A stretch of DNA of 64,000 bases from Homarus americanus (GCF_018991925.1 NW_024729696.1:322501-386500), one strand, 5' to 3'; shown: positions 11,466 to 51,766, numbered from the stretch's first letter. Numbers and translations: made by a program. The notes: a model not told the origin generated them from the letters alone.

Positions 11466-12574
11466 AACGCACCTATCGCGTTGTAACTGCCCGGGTTGCT
11501 ATTGTGTGCTTTTTTGGGTGATGTCAGAGGATGGTGTGTGCATGTAAATGAGTAAGAATAAATGAAGAAAGTTACGTATATCTTCTCGAAAATATGAGTT
11601 AAAAAACTTGTATGCAAATGTACTACACTAGATTAAAAATTTTATCTCTTGTGCAAACTATGTGATGTTTATACTCAAATTAATCACCACCTTACAAGGA
11701 TTCCAGCAATGCAATTTGTATTCTGCTAAATCTAGTCAGCTACATTTAATAAGATAAAAACTTTAAGCCTAAAATTGCCTTCACCCTGGCGCTGGCTGGG
11801 AGGGAGGGAAGTTCAGTGCCCTCTCATAATTTTGTCCGGACTAAAGGAGGTGCCGGACCATCAGTTACCAGAAATCGGTGGTGGACTTGTATCTGTACTT
11901 TGAAAAATTCATCCCTATTATTTGAAACTGAGTATTTTTTTAATCTTTAAGTTTTAATTATTGTCTATTCTCTCTATTTCAGAGTATATGATAAAGCATT
12001 GCAGAGTCCTTTAAAGCTGAAAGATGTCCCAGAGGCTTACTATGAGTGTTTACGACCACTGATGAAGTCAAATCTGTAGATCTAAATTATCTTTGGTTGT
12101 TTTATCAAGAAGTGCCTAAAAGGGAATTACAGACAGGCCCATAGCCAGCTTTTTCTTGGGGGCTCAAAGTTTATGATGTAGTAGAAGTGTAGTGGGAAGG
12201 TTTACACAAAGGTCATTAAGGGGCACGTAAAAATTTCCTTCATGCATTAATCAGATCCTCTTTTATAAATGTCTTACAGTTTAGTTGTAAGTGAAGTAAT
12301 TACACACAAATTTCTCCAGCATTATTCTTAGGTTGTTATTTTGTACAATGATATTAAAATACAGTAACCAAATTTTGAATTTTTTTTTTTATTAGAAAAA
12401 AATGTCCTGCAAAGAAAAATTTTGTTTAAAATTCGGTCTGAAATTTGATCCCATAATATTTAATAATTAGATCAGCAACCTGGTACAGATTAACCCCTTC
12501 ACTATGGGATGCCACTTTTAATACCAGATGATTTTATTCAATATAATGAATAGGAATAAGTGCCACAACTGACA

Positions 12575-12960
12575 GTCTGCTCTCAATCATACTTCATCAC
12601 ATGTAGTTGTGTAGTCATCACAGTACCGAAAAGGTTCTCTCACACTGCCCTCGCCACAGGAAGTGTTTCTCCTAGTGTTATTACTTCACTTATGTTAGGA
12701 TACATATCTTCATGGCAAACTTTCAACATCTTCACAAGGGTACCAGCATACTCACTTAGCTCGAGACCCATGTTAGGGTTTCTCCATACATTGTTTTTTT
12801 TCTTTTTTCTTTTTTGTACAAACTTGAGGATTTGGGAGGTCTTCTTCAAACAGTGTAGAAAGCTCACTATCATTTGGTGTGGTTGGACTGTTGCACAGGA
12901 GTGATAGTAAAGGGTACAGGTATTGTATTTTTCTTTTTACTGTAATGCTAAACCAGATAT
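12575..12960 (-). mobile_element. Possible hAT transposase C-terminal remnant
   Basis: The minus strand carries NDSELSTLFEEDLPNPQVC in one frame, then GLELSEYAGTLVKMLKVC and HEDMYPNISEVITL in another, then a LPVARAV block where hAT dimerisation domains have LPVSTA-ERSFS. Frames are broken by a (GAAAA)-like tract. Weak match. Confidence 0.35.
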
Positions 12961-13177
12961 AGCTCAAATTTTGTGCAGGTTTGTGTTACCTGTGAACATA
13001 TCAGTTAATTCAGTAGCAATGTGATCAAAGAAAGGTATTGCCACGTTGATCATATAGTGAGGCTCTGGGTCAGTTGCTTGAATGATGTTACGATGGATGG
13101 CAATGCCTCAAGGCCTATGAGGCATTGATGGAGCAACACTACTTTCAACCATGAGCACAACTCAGACTTACCATGTA

Positions 13178-13867
13178 CAGTAGCTAAAACAACTATCTGT
13201 GCAGGTGGGGGTCAATATGCTCCGAATTTTTACACGTGACTAGTGACAGCTCTCATATACAGTCAGTTCTGCTATAACGCGATAGTTGTGTTCTTGTAAA
13301 ATATCGTGTTATAGAAAATCGCGTAATAGAAATAACAGGGCTTATGGAGAAAATAGGGTTAGGTGCAGATTACTACTCGAAATCGAAAAAAATTAGTAGT
13401 TAGCCTAACACAAAGGATAGCACAGTCTAAATAAATGTTACATTCATATCTAATAATGAAATCATACAGTAAATGTAACACTTTACCTTGAAAAAATATG
13501 AATATAACTTGATGGGGGAGAAGGGTGATTTTGAGGTTGATAACATCGAGCTTCTCTTCAAGTGTTATATCCTTTCTTTTGCGATCATCACCGGGAATTC
13601 GATCACCAGAACGCTTCTTGGAGATATTCTTCTTTACCATATTCACAGTTAATACCACAAAATTGGAGAAATAGTAAGCAAAAATCGCGTTACAGCAAAC
13701 AAGCGTTCGCGTTATACAAATATCGTTCCTCTATTCATAGATCGCGTTAGAGCAAATTCGCGTTATCAAAACACGCGTTATAGCAGAACTCACTGTACCA
13801 AAATTTATCGTCCATGGCCTCAAATTGTTTCCGACAAAGTATGCACAGATAGTTGTTTTAGCTACTG
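13178..13867. mobile_element. MITE family A, interrupted by MITE family B
   Basis: TIRs CAGTAGCTAAAACAACTATC at the left and the reverse at the right, flanked by TA. Removing the 536-bp inner element (13260-13795) and one TA leaves about 152 bp, the size of the uninterrupted copy at 42717-42866. Confidence 0.85.
13260..13795 (-). mobile_element. Tigger-like non-autonomous element, family B
   Basis: 536 bp, TIR CAGTCAGTTCTGCTATAACG with a matching end and TA duplication at 13258/13796. The minus strand keeps a transposase N-terminus, KKNISKKRSGDRIPGDDRKR then ITLEEKLDVINLK, which resembles the start of the CENP-B-type helix-turn-helix. Nothing of the catalytic core remains. Confidence 0.85.
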
Positions 13868-14994
13868 TACATAATTATGTAAGACTTTATATTCATGCTT
13901 AACTTGTCACCTTCAAAATAAGCAATAATTATTTATCAGTTATTTTATACTGAATGGCTTTGCCAAAGAATATTTTCTTCCCGTTTTTAGTGTGAATAAT
14001 AGGGCTATGGTTGAGACTTTTACAAAAACTCAGATTTGTAATTAGGTCAAACATTTTTACTATTGCATGCTGACATTACAGAACTCTGTACTGTTTATCT
14101 ATTTTTTCACAGTTTATGATATTTACTAAAAAAGATGGAGTTAATTAATATAAAATGGGGAGACTATTTTTCCAAGGGGTTCTTGATTCGAGTCCCTCAA
14201 CCCCCCCTGATTATGAGCATCTAAGGATAGGTCAGTACAGTTCCTTGTATAAAATAGAATAGTAGTAAGCTGGCAAAGGAAGGAGAAATTTAACCTTTTG
14301 CTGCAATACCAAGACAAATCCAGAGATATGAATGTGTAATAAGCCACAATAAGTTTGAAGGTCCCACATGGTTGGTCCACCCTCCTCTGACCATGAAATG
14401 GCTTTTCTATCTGGTAAGTGCTGCCATCGCTTGATGGCAAGTGTAAACCCCTACTAACTCTGCTTCTCAACCATGTACTGGTGATTTGCAATTATGATGT
14501 TTTCTTTATTATTTAGAGAAGTTATTAATGTTATATTGCTATGATATAGTCAAGGTTGACTTTATTCTCAAGGTTACAAGTGATACTCTCTCGATGCTGG
14601 TCATGGTACAACTGTCCTGACTGGCGAACAACTGGTGTCACCCCAATTTGGCTGACTGTGCAGACAACCAAGCAGTTAACAGGAATAGATGGAAATAAAT
14701 AACATAAAAGTGAACATGCCATACTTTTCAGAATGTAATTACACAATACAATACAATTTGAACATAATACAGGTACTGTACTGTAGTACAATACATAATA
14801 TTTTCACTGTTGTGAAATTGTACATTATACTGTACCATTACAAATTATGATACATTATTAAGTCTATTGGACATTGGTAAATTTGGTGAATCAATTTTTT
14901 ACACCTAAAAGCACTTAATTTAAGACCAAAGAAGAAATAGAATGACAAAATACAGTAAATGAAAGCAAAAAATAAGTCATCAGGTAAATAAATA
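13868..14994. other. No gene seen
   Basis: AT-rich, rich in GTACTGTAC-type words. Open frames of 86-116 codons on the minus strand (14141-14491, 14531-14791) show no family. Confidence 0.55.
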
Positions 14995-15060
14995 CTGTAA
15001 ATTTCAAGTTAGACCCCGTTCGTTTCGGCGGGCGTTCATAAGTCGGGGACCTCCTGTATA
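14995..15060 (-). mobile_element. TIR-like end of a Tigger-type element
   Basis: Read on the minus strand, TACAGGAGGTCCCCGACTTA then GAACGCCCGCCG has the usual shape of a Tigger end. The partner end was not found. Confidence 0.35.
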
Positions 15061-15287
15061 ATATGACAATACTGTAAATGCAAACACTTAAATTTAACTT
15101 GCTAGAAACAATGTTGGGTGCTGCAGGTGGTGGTGTGATCGGAGTTACTGGGAGTTACCTACATAAAACATCAAGATGAAATTTCCAATGCATTTCCAAT
15201 GTGAAATCTTTTATCATCACTGCTTTCACTTGAACTTGATGGTCTTTTTCACTCGGTTTGAATAAGGGTACACAGTAATACAGATGC

Positions 15288-15800
15288 ATAACTGAACACA
15301 AACTGGGGAAGGAATCAAAACTTAGCAGTACCATTGTTGTTGTGGTTGCTAGTAGCTGGAGACTGGAGAGGTGAACCACCCACCAACGGTCTTGTAGCTG
15401 CCACTAGAATCCACACAAAATAAATTTTATAATTTCGGTAAAATTCTTTGTTCTCTATAGCTATTTTTCTTTTGAAAATCTTTATAAATTAACCATAATT
15501 CCATAATTCCATAACTGAACACAAGCTGGGGAAAGGATTCAAACTGAGACTGGAGAGATGAGCTGGGCCGTCACCAGCCGTCTTGTAGCTACCACCAAGA
15601 ATCCACACAAAATAAATTTTATAATTTCGGTGAAATTCTTTGTTCTCTATAGCTATTTTTCTTTTGAAAATCTTTATAAATTAACTATAATTCCATAATT
15701 CCATAACTGAACACAAGCTGGGGAAAGGATTCAAACTGAGACTGGAGAGATGAGCTGTGCCGTCCACCAGCCATCTTGTAGCTATCACCAAGAATCAACA
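15288..15800. repeat. Tandem repeat, 192-bp unit, about 2.7 copies
   Basis: ATAACTGAACACAA(A/G)CTGG recurs at 15288, 15511 and 15703. Copies 2 and 3 are 192 bp apart and nearly identical (GGAAAGGATTCAAACTGAGA, TCTTGTAGCTA-CACCAAGA); copy 1 is 223 bp and more divergent. The surrounding 15120-15995 ends in CTCGGGGGTTGCCTGTATA, a Tigger-like end. Confidence 0.85.
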
Positions 15801-15995
15801 CAAAATTTGGGTGAATTTCTTTGTTATATAGGTATTACGATTTTGATGTTTGAAAAATTAATAAGTTTACAAAAATTCTGTAAGGGCGAGTTTTTTGTCT
15901 ATATTGCGAATTTTTGGTTCATACAGGTACCGTAATTTCAAAATTCCATAAGGGCGAATTTCCGTAACCCAGGATTCTGCATCTCGGGGGTTGCC

Positions 15996-17665
15996 TGTAT
16001 ATAATCTCTAAATTGAAGTTATGACAAACAAGTGAAAGGAATGTGTTCGTACCAAAACTTATGATGGCCAATGATGACTTAACTTTTGATTAGTCAGGCC
16101 AGTGACTAAGTTACAATCGTGAAAATTTTTATTGGTTCATATGATTTTTATGTAGACACTAAAAAGAGTCACTTGAACTTATGTATACTGGATATGTATT
16201 ATACAGTGTACATATTGTATTATGCAGATAACCACTAGGAAATAAACATACAAAATTATTTCAAACACACTTCTGATTATTCACACCTTTAAAGAGGTCA
16301 GTTCAACTGTGCTCCTTGAAAATGTGAATACAGTAATCACAGAAGCTCATGGGACTGCCAGTACATTATTTGTATTTCTGTTTCTCAATGATTATCTGCA
16401 ATTATCATTAATCACTGTCATATGTGATGTCTAGTGATAATGAGACCTCCTTGTGTTTTGAGATACATTAATACTCAAAAGCACTATGATCATAGTCAAG
16501 CTTGAATATTTAGTTACACTGCACAGGGTTATTATAATTTGCCGATGATGCTGATATAGCTGTTTTCCTTAATATTATTTGGATCATATCTTTTAAAAAA
16601 CATTTGAGAGGTCTTTTAAATTATGTTTGCAAAATTATCATATGGTTTAAACTTATATGTTTACCATATATATTTGTACACTTTGCAGATTATTGTGATA
16701 AAACCACAAATCACATTTTGTGCTTTACACCTGTAATGCAATAGACAGATAAACAGAAAATATTTATTTTGAAATCAGTTTCTTACACAAAATAATTACT
16801 TGTCATTTCCCCATATTACAATGTTATAAAGTACTGTACATGTGTTTAAAACACCATTTTTGGAGAGACACAGAAAAAAACACTGAGTGAATATGATCAT
16901 ATTATCCCTTCGAGTCATGCATTACATTAATGTAAAATCCTGGTCAAGACAAAGATGCATCACCATAAGTCACGTTCCCCTTGGTGCTGCTACTTGTGGT
17001 TAACCTGCAATAGTTCCTCTGGAGCTTCACTGCTGGTCACTGTATTCTGTTGGTAAATAGTATTATTAATTTGGAGTATTGAATTTTTATTACTGATATG
17101 AAATATTAAATTCCAGTAATAAGAATTGCTTGTAATCTACTGTACTTTAAAGTCCTACATTAATAATGGTTATGCTTAAAACTGGATCAGTTTAAGAGAC
17201 TACTGTACATTGTTTTCTTATGTTTGAGAGCTGAGCCAGGAAGGGCCTTTGGCATTGCAGTCTGCAGTTACCTGCTAGTACTGTATAAGATGGGATAAGT
17301 TTTGGAAGGTGTTAAAGCAAGGGTTGCTCTGCTGGGGAACAAGTCAAACCAATACAGTAAATCCCTAATAACCCATCCTGAGACACACCTATATTTTTCT
17401 CCCATCTTCACAATCCAAGACCCAAAAAGACTGAAACAAAAGCATCAACCCACATATCATTTTTGCTCCTTAGTCCTATTATTTCAGTACCTCAATTGTA
17501 CAGTACATTACTAGTTAATAATTCAAAAGTGAATCAATTCTCACACACAATTCTATGCATATACTGGACTGTATAATAACAATATATTGTACACCAGCTT
17601 ATGACTAATATTTGACAACTAGTACCTGTATAAGATGCTGTTCATTTTTGTTCACAAACCCTGTA
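15996..17665. other. No gene seen
   Basis: AT-rich sequence without long open frames, repeats or recognisable elements. Confidence 0.6.
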
Positions 17666-18336
17666 CAGTGGTTCCTCAGTTAACGAACACAATTTGTTCC
17701 AGAAGGTCGTTCGTTAACCGAATCAAGGAAGTGGGGATGGAGGAGAAATCACCTTTCAGGGGACCCATGCTTGATGCCGTCATTTCACCAATAAAATTTT
17801 ATGTTCACTAGGTGTAATTCAAGATTATTTTATTTAAATCAACACTGCACTGCATTATATATTATCAATATGTTAACTAAATTTCAGAAAGACCAATAAT
17901 TTCAATGTAAAAATGCAAAAATATTCAAGACGCCAACAAAATAGATAATTCACTCCACTGTCAACAAAGCCAGACTGATGCCTGGTGGCTGAGTCAAGCT
18001 ACTGATGGGCGCACAAAAAACTAGTTCCCTGTACTGCATATATTATCAATGTGTTAACTAAATTTTAAAATGACTAAAAAATTTAATATAAAAAATGCAA
18101 AAATATTAAAGAGCACAACTTTCTTGATATTTTCTCAACTGGAAACGAATGTAAACATAGAACAGATTACTGAATTGGCAGACTAGCCCATCAGCTGAGG
18201 CTCACAACAAAATGTTTTGTTCGTAAGGATTTCGTTAATCGAAGTTTTGTTCGTTAACCGAATTGAAGATCCTTGAGAGGTAATTCGTTAACCGAAATTT
18301 AGTTAATCGAACCATTCGTTAACTGAGGGACCACTG
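17666..18336. mobile_element. Tigger-like MITE family D
   Basis: 671 bp, TIR CAGTGGTTCCTCAGTTAACG and the end CGTTAACTGAGGGACCACTG, TA duplication at both sides. No coding frame recognised. Confidence 0.85.
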
Positions 18337-18464
18337 TACAGTATACAGGTAGTATAGGAAGCTGTTTCTGTTCTCATGCCTCTCACCAATCTATCATGTG
18401 GGGACTGTACTAATAAAAAATATTTACATTATATATTTTTATGTCTCAACATGGCCATGATTTT

Positions 18465-19226
18465 AATACTCTCAGAGAGCACTACTCAGTTGAGTGTCCA
18501 TACCGGGAGCTGGCTGATGCTTGCCCCACTAGGGGTTACAGCTCAAGGTTGAAGAAGACACAAGGCTAGAAAATTGTGAGTGCAAACTTTTTTGGAGTGA
18601 GAATTGTAAACTCTTGGAAATGCATTAATAGAGACTGAATGCGAAACCGGCCTGGGTGTGTATGTTGACAATGAACTGAAGTTCTCGAGCCATTGTGAGA
18701 AGAAGGTGAATCGAGCAACTAAACTAGTGCAGATCTCCAAGAGTGAGGTAGTACTTCTCCGCCTGTAGTACAGTTCTGTCAACCTGTCTTCTGCCTGCAC
18801 TCTGGCACCTCACTTAGCTAGAGAGATTAGAATGCCTGCAACTGCCTAGCTTATACTGCAGATGAGCAAGGGTTAACCTAATTGAGGTGTATAAACATCT
18901 CAAAGGGCACTATTCAGTTGAGTGTCCATACCTGGAGCTGGTGGATGCCCACCCCACAAGGGGTCACAGCTCAAGGTTGAAGAAGCCACAAGTCCAGAAA
19001 ACTTTTTCGAGTGAGAGTTGTGAACTTTTGGAAAAAACTGCCGGAGAGTGTTGTGGTGTCACTGAGTGTGAGCTCTTTCAAGACCAGACTTGGCCAAGAC
19101 TGGAACAGGTTCAGATACATTCAGGAGCCAGTACAGGGTACTTGCCAACAATGCATAACAGACTTGACTGACTGCCCAAGTGGCTAAGAAACCGATCAGT
19201 GGCAAAGAGGATAAAAGTAAATAAAC
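18465..19226 (+). mobile_element. CR1-like LINE 3' copies, two overlapping partial units
   Basis: 18465-18625 carries HYSVECPY-like to VNSWK-like coding. 18625-18750 returns to an earlier part of the same ORF (ETECETGLGVYVDNELKFSS-like). 18780-19226 then repeats the C-terminal part through to ...CCAAGTGGCTAAGAAACC and GATAAAAGTAAA. It ends about 20 bp from the urea transporter exon at 19247. Confidence 0.75.
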
Positions 19227-19246
19227 AATTCTATTAGTGTTATTAC

Positions 19247-33569
<14,323 letters not shown>

Positions 33570-34888
33570 CTGTAGAAACAGTAACTTGCCATTTTCACTT
33601 AATATATGGAAGAGGTTTTTATTTAATTTTGTGACATGTGGAAAAAGGGTACAGATGATATTTTGGGAGATATTAAAGGAGAAGAAAATGACATTTTGTG
33701 CTTCACAAGTGGAAGGGGGTTTTATTTGAATTTATAAACAGGAAAGTGTGAACATCATAACCAACTGGTCGAAGCTATAGGATGCAGCACTATACCTTTT
33801 CCGTGCGACGATTGTTCATGTCTCACAGTGACGGGAGTTTGTCGTCCTCCAGTGTCAGGAAGTAGACTTTCCTTCTTCTGCTGCGACTGTTGTTGTCGTT
33901 GTCACGGCAGTCTTTAATGTTTTTAGTGTTAGTACAGTTTATGTTAATTTTCGTGCTAGTGCTCTGACACTCATGCGGTTACCCCCTCCTTTTTTTTTTA
34001 CTGTGTTGGTATTGTTGAACTGTTTTGTCATTTATATTGTTTGATACGTAACTCCCTGTGGCTGAGGTTCGTGGATACAGCCCTCTGCCTTAGGATATCT
34101 GTATAGGAGTAAATTCTTAAGCTGGGATGTGTTTACTGCTGGTTTGTGGTACAGTGCAGTAGTTCTTTCTGTTAATTTAGCTCCTGCCTCGCTATTTTTG
34201 TACTTGCCCGGGAATAATAATCAAATTAGAAATAAAACAAAAATACATTTGACAACAATTTGTTAAGTTTCAGGATTTTGTAAAACCCTCCAAAATATAA
34301 GATCGACATTAACACTTAAGAATTGGTTTGATAAATTTTATTGGGTTAGATTAATCTTTATGAATTTCACCTGGGCAAGCGCTCACTTTAAGACCCCATA
34401 ATTATCCACTAATTAGCTCAGAATGTGTATCTGAAATAAAAATTTAGCTAATTGTATCAAGTGGTGCTGTTAAAAATTCCTGTGACAACACTGAAACTGT
34501 AAATATTCAACATGATAATAGAAATACAAACAGGTAGCGAATTGAAGTCATGCGGAGACTTTCACTGCGACACTGGTACATAAAAGAACGATATAACAAA
34601 TTTTCCGCTGAGAGAGACAGAGGCTATGAAGACTTGCTTGGCCCTATATGTAGCTATAGCTGATAAGAAAATAACATGGCCGTTCGAGATTATAATGTTT
34701 CACGTTAAAGCGCTCGGGAGAAAGGTTCTAAAATAAATATTTGGGGGGTTCTGCTTGTTACAGAACTCAGAGAATCTCTTTTTAGGACTTCCAAAGAAAT
34801 CTAGAATGGGTGGGTTTGACTTGACGCGGACTTTAGGTCTTCTAGTTGTAGGAGGATCTGAATTAACACGGCGGGTAGTGATTATTAC

Positions 34889-34990
34889 CCAAGTCACGTA
34901 TCTCCATTGTCCATAAGGCGTACATGACGGTGCGAAGCTTAATGAAGCCTCGTTATAAACAGCCATGCAGGAGGTTGTCATTCTCCACAA
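34889..34990 (-). CDS. Possible first coding exon of the urea transporter
   Basis: A minus-strand ATG opens 34 codons (MWRMTTSCMAVYNEASL...) that end in TGG followed by a GTAATA donor in phase 0, which is the phase needed by the next recognised exon at 33569. The same GTAATA donor follows the 19247 exon. With it the protein would be about 397 residues, close to the family length. The N-terminus of this family is poorly conserved, so the fit rests on phase, position and length only. It could be a chance ORF. Confidence 0.3.
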
Positions 34991-37663
34991 GTCTGAATAA
35001 CACTCTGCTAACCCTTGTGATGTTACCTGTATTCACTATAGTAAATGTTTGCAGCATATTTTGATTTTACAACGGAAGATCTGCCTGTGATACTGAACAA
35101 TACGAACAGTCACTAAGCTCACCTCATTCCATGTTTGTCAGTAGAATCCTTAGGAAATTATCTCAATTTTTAGATGTTATGACGCAGCAAGTTTTCAAGT
35201 ACTGTATTATAAGAAGAATGATAACATTCTCCTAGTGTTGTGGGTTTAGGGGAAGCCAAAGTTTTCATATTACGTATTGTGAGTTTAGAACACAGCAGTG
35301 GAAAGTAAATGAAGATAAGCTATCTCTCCAGTTCTGCAACGAAACTATATGGAAAATACGGTGAATAGTATAATACAAGCCAATTATAACATATTTATTT
35401 AATTATCATTTATTAATTCCTTAATAACATGTTGAAAACGACTAATCTATATTGTACTAAGAACACAGAGTATACTATACTATACCTCATGTTGTATAGT
35501 GAAAAGATTACTTTGTAAAAAAAAAAGAAGATATTTCTCTCTAGTGAACACTTTTTGTCCAAACATTTAATTTGAATATTGCTCAGAGCTGAGCTTTATA
35601 ATCTACGAAAACAAAAAGGTTGTATATTTTTTTCTGCATTTGTTACTGCTGAAACGTATTTACTGCCTGACCGACTCATTGAAATAATTTTCATTCCCCG
35701 TTCCTACCTCTCACTAACGCAGCTTATGTCCAGTTCATGGTTATTAATATTTTGCCAACCACACCTCACAGCCCTGTCCAACCCACCACACCTCACAAAC
35801 CTGTCTCACCCACCACACCTCACACCCTGTCTAACTCAACACACCTCACAACCCTGCCTCACCCACCACACATCACAACCCTGCCTCCCCACCCACACTC
35901 ACACACCTCACACCCTGCCTCACCCACCACACCTCACACCCTGCCTCACCCACCACACCTCACAACCCTGCCCCCCTAATAGTAGGTTGAATGATTTATG
36001 AAATTTGACGAGTGAGTTTACCCTTTGCTTTGAAAAGTCCGGATGTTTGGAAATATTTGGGAATGTTCCCTGATCGTACCAAGCCTTTCCCCAACTCATC
36101 TGGTTAGAGACAACACTGGGACATCCCGTTACATCTCTGAGAAAACCAAACCGGTCATGCCTGCAGGTTGTATTTTTCCACATGTGCATCGTACTGACTT
36201 TTTTGTACATCAGTGAATAATTTCTACTAAAATAACTTCACACAAGTTATTTGGCTGTCGGACATATAAAAATAAAACTAGTTGCGTATTTATTTATTTA
36301 TGTGTGTGTGTGGAGGTGAATCGGCGAGCCATGAGCCCACAGTTGTTTCATCCTCCAGGGCGACTTTACTACCCACGCGTGAACCACAGACCCATGACTT
36401 ACGTAATAGCGGGAAGACGGGGAGTTCCTCGAAATGAATATAATCTAATCTTGACCATTCGTAAATCGTGCCTGCATACATCAAACTACCTGCATCTCCT
36501 CCTTGGGAGACAATATACTGTGTTACTGCTCGTGTATGTATATTAAAATCAACAGAAGCTTATAAGTACTGCATCATTGTATTTATCAAGATTTATGTCA
36601 CTTACAATAGGCTGTTAATTCTCTTTGGTCGAACGTTTTACAAGATCATCGATACATGATTCTTACCCTAGGAACAATGAGTTTTAACACATTACTTTAA
36701 TATTTTCATACATGTGTCTAGTTAAGCAAAAAATACAACAAATTTGTCATCTTTCCTCACTATGTAAACAATCATGCCGAGAGTTATAAATGTAACTCTG
36801 TATATAATGTGTAAATGTATGCGTGGGTAAAATAGAAACAGATATGTCTCATTGATATGTCCATCACTAATCGGGTTAAATTAGATTACGTTTGAGACAT
36901 TGGAGTTCTAAATTGTACAGTACTTGAGTTTTTATGTGCATATCAGTTTGCATATCACAGTACATACATTATATGTATTGGGCTATATATCCTTTTACGA
37001 ACCAACTTCGTAACTCAGCTGCTATAAGTTGAAATCTGGTTACTCATTTACCATATTACTTCATCGCATTTCCTTAAGTGTTTAAACTAACGTCCCCGAT
37101 AGATAAGATACTACGTGTCAGTGTAGCTAGAGTGATGTGTTGACATTGTACTTTAAATACCTCATACTGACTGATAATAGGTAATGCTCTCTCTTTATAT
37201 TTTAGTTAGTATAGCCTGGGTGTTCTCTCATCGCATCACTCATTTTGGAAAAAAAAAACACTTTCATTTCACCACCACTTCTCCATCTGCTCGGTTTTCC
37301 TGCACACGACAGCCACGTCACTCATATTCACGACACCTTACACCACCACCACCTTCGTGTATCAACACCTAAATATCACAACTCCGAATTGTAAGCAGTG
37401 GCTCGAAATAACAACAAATGAGGGATGACGTCGCACCTCCATTAGCTGTGGTGTGCACCGAACTGTAGACGAGGCGAGACTGACCTGGTCCCTTTGTGAG
37501 GTGGGGTAGTGTGAGACTCCTGGAAAGCTCTGCTCACTTATATCTCCTGCGGTGCGACTCTACGCTCCCCTGACTCATCCGTACTGACCATTTATTGATA
37601 TAACAATTATAATAATGAAGTTTTAAACCTCTGTTGATGAATAAAACTAGTCTATTATCAGCC
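34991..37663. other. Intergenic, no gene seen
   Basis: Between the urea transporter start and a LINE. Holds the 35.76-kb minisatellite. Promoters and 5' UTR exons of the divergent genes could lie here but none can be placed. Confidence 0.5.
35758..35979. repeat. Minisatellite CACCACACCTCACA
   Basis: Units of about 24-26 bp, CCCACCACACCTCACAACCC with TGCCTCA or TGTCTCA spacers, about 9 copies. Confidence 0.9.
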
Positions 37664-41091
<3,428 letters not shown>

Positions 41092-41355
41092 CAGTCTCGT
41101 TCAAGATTCTTCGAAAACTGCTGGAGACAGCTGGCAACTCAAGGCCGTTTGTTTACTAGAGTACGTAGTATAATACAGTATAATACGAAACAACAAAGCC
41201 CAACCATTAAATTACCGTAAGCAACGGGGAACTAAGTAACCAATCACCGATCACTTTTACATTTATTCATAATTTTTACTACATACTATTGTAAACAAAC
41301 GGCCTTGAGTTGCCAGCTGTCTCCAGCAGTGTTCGAAGAATCTTGAATGAGACTG
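41092..41355. mobile_element. MITE family C, second copy, interior inverted
   Basis: 264 bp, same TIRs and TA flanks. The central TTCCCCG/CGGGGAA segment is in the opposite orientation relative to the 10.3-kb copy, so the elements lie in opposite directions. About 1 kb before the KICS2 start. Confidence 0.85.
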
Positions 41356-42333
41356 TACATACAGTAATACTGTAAATGGCCTATTCACACAAGAATAATT
41401 TACTCACATTACACATGCATCAGTACTTTCATGTGTAGCCTGTGATATAACCTAAGATTAGAAAGTTATCTTAGATTTGATTAAGTTTGGTCTTTGTGGT
41501 TCATATTTGCTGTCATAAAGGTTTTCTAAAAAGAAGGAATAGTAAGCTGGACTTAAATTGGTAGTAACAGCCTTTATATATAGAACTCCACTCCGGCTGT
41601 CTCAAGGGAATACTCTTGTGTTCTTGTACAATTTAACCAGCAATTTTAAAGATTTTTGTGTCGTCATTAATACAGTACAGTAATTCTTTTTTACCCTGTG
41701 GATTATCTTCCTTAAACTCTGGACTTACAGTATTTTAAAAGAGGCAAAACAAATGAACTAAACCTAAACCAATCTAACTGTACCTTCCTTAGCTGAAGAT
41801 ATTTTAAGATGGTTAGATTACTTTTAGATGGTTTGTGTCTTCTTTCAGAGATAGTTTTTTGCCGTAGTCTGATAGTCACCATTAAGCACTCACTCACTGT
41901 TCCTCTTTGTATGGGAACTTGACACATGACTCTTAAATAAACTTCCAATATGTTCTACTAAACACCCTAAACTGGACTCTTATCTGACCACCTCAAAATA
42001 TATGAAATCTTAACAGTTTATGAAAAAATCTATTAATAAACATGCACTAGAACACAATGGAGTATTTCTGATGTCTGTAAGTCAAGTCCCACAGTTATAT
42101 TTGTCTTATCATTATGCAAACTTTATAAAAGGAGTGAAGGGATAAGATACAGGGAGTAGAAATAAGAGTAGACAGTAATGTTAATGATCATAAGGAATGC
42201 ACATTACATTTTTACCCTCAGCTTGCACAAAACACTAGGGATTAATAATTATTTGTATCTAGTGAAGTAAAATTGGTTAAATTAAAGCAGATTTATAACT
42301 TGAAACTCATTTTTTTCAGAATTGAGGTGTATA

Positions 42334-51766
<9,433 letters not shown>

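Larger units (their letters stand above)
10627..12079 (+). pseudogene. 3' end of an unrecognised gene, penultimate exon split by a LINE
   Basis: The last exon is 11983-12079: acceptor CTCTATTTCAG, then VYDKALQSPLKLKDVPEAYY and MKSNL-stop. The exon before ends at 10971 with donor GTAGGTTT and reads MSHEDRYTNELRKAY through EKQVLNDPNGI; the junction restores an arginine codon in phase. Upstream, at 10627, a TTTGCAG acceptor is followed by EDIFLNDPE, after which two LINE 3'-end fragments (about 10665-10855) intervene before the sequence resumes at YMSHED. GATCCAGAAT on the left and GACCAGAATA on the right look like a decayed target duplication. I infer that one exon (EDIFLNDPE-YMSHED...) was split by the insertion, giving an in-frame stop. 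The protein family was not recognised. It could also be an active gene with a different acceptor near 10855. Confidence 0.45.

Noticed and set aside
34700..34888. Remainder of the 96-codon minus frame after the TGG/GTAATA site
   Set aside because: No domain, and it would extend past a plausible donor; only the first 34 codons are kept, as a weak candidate.
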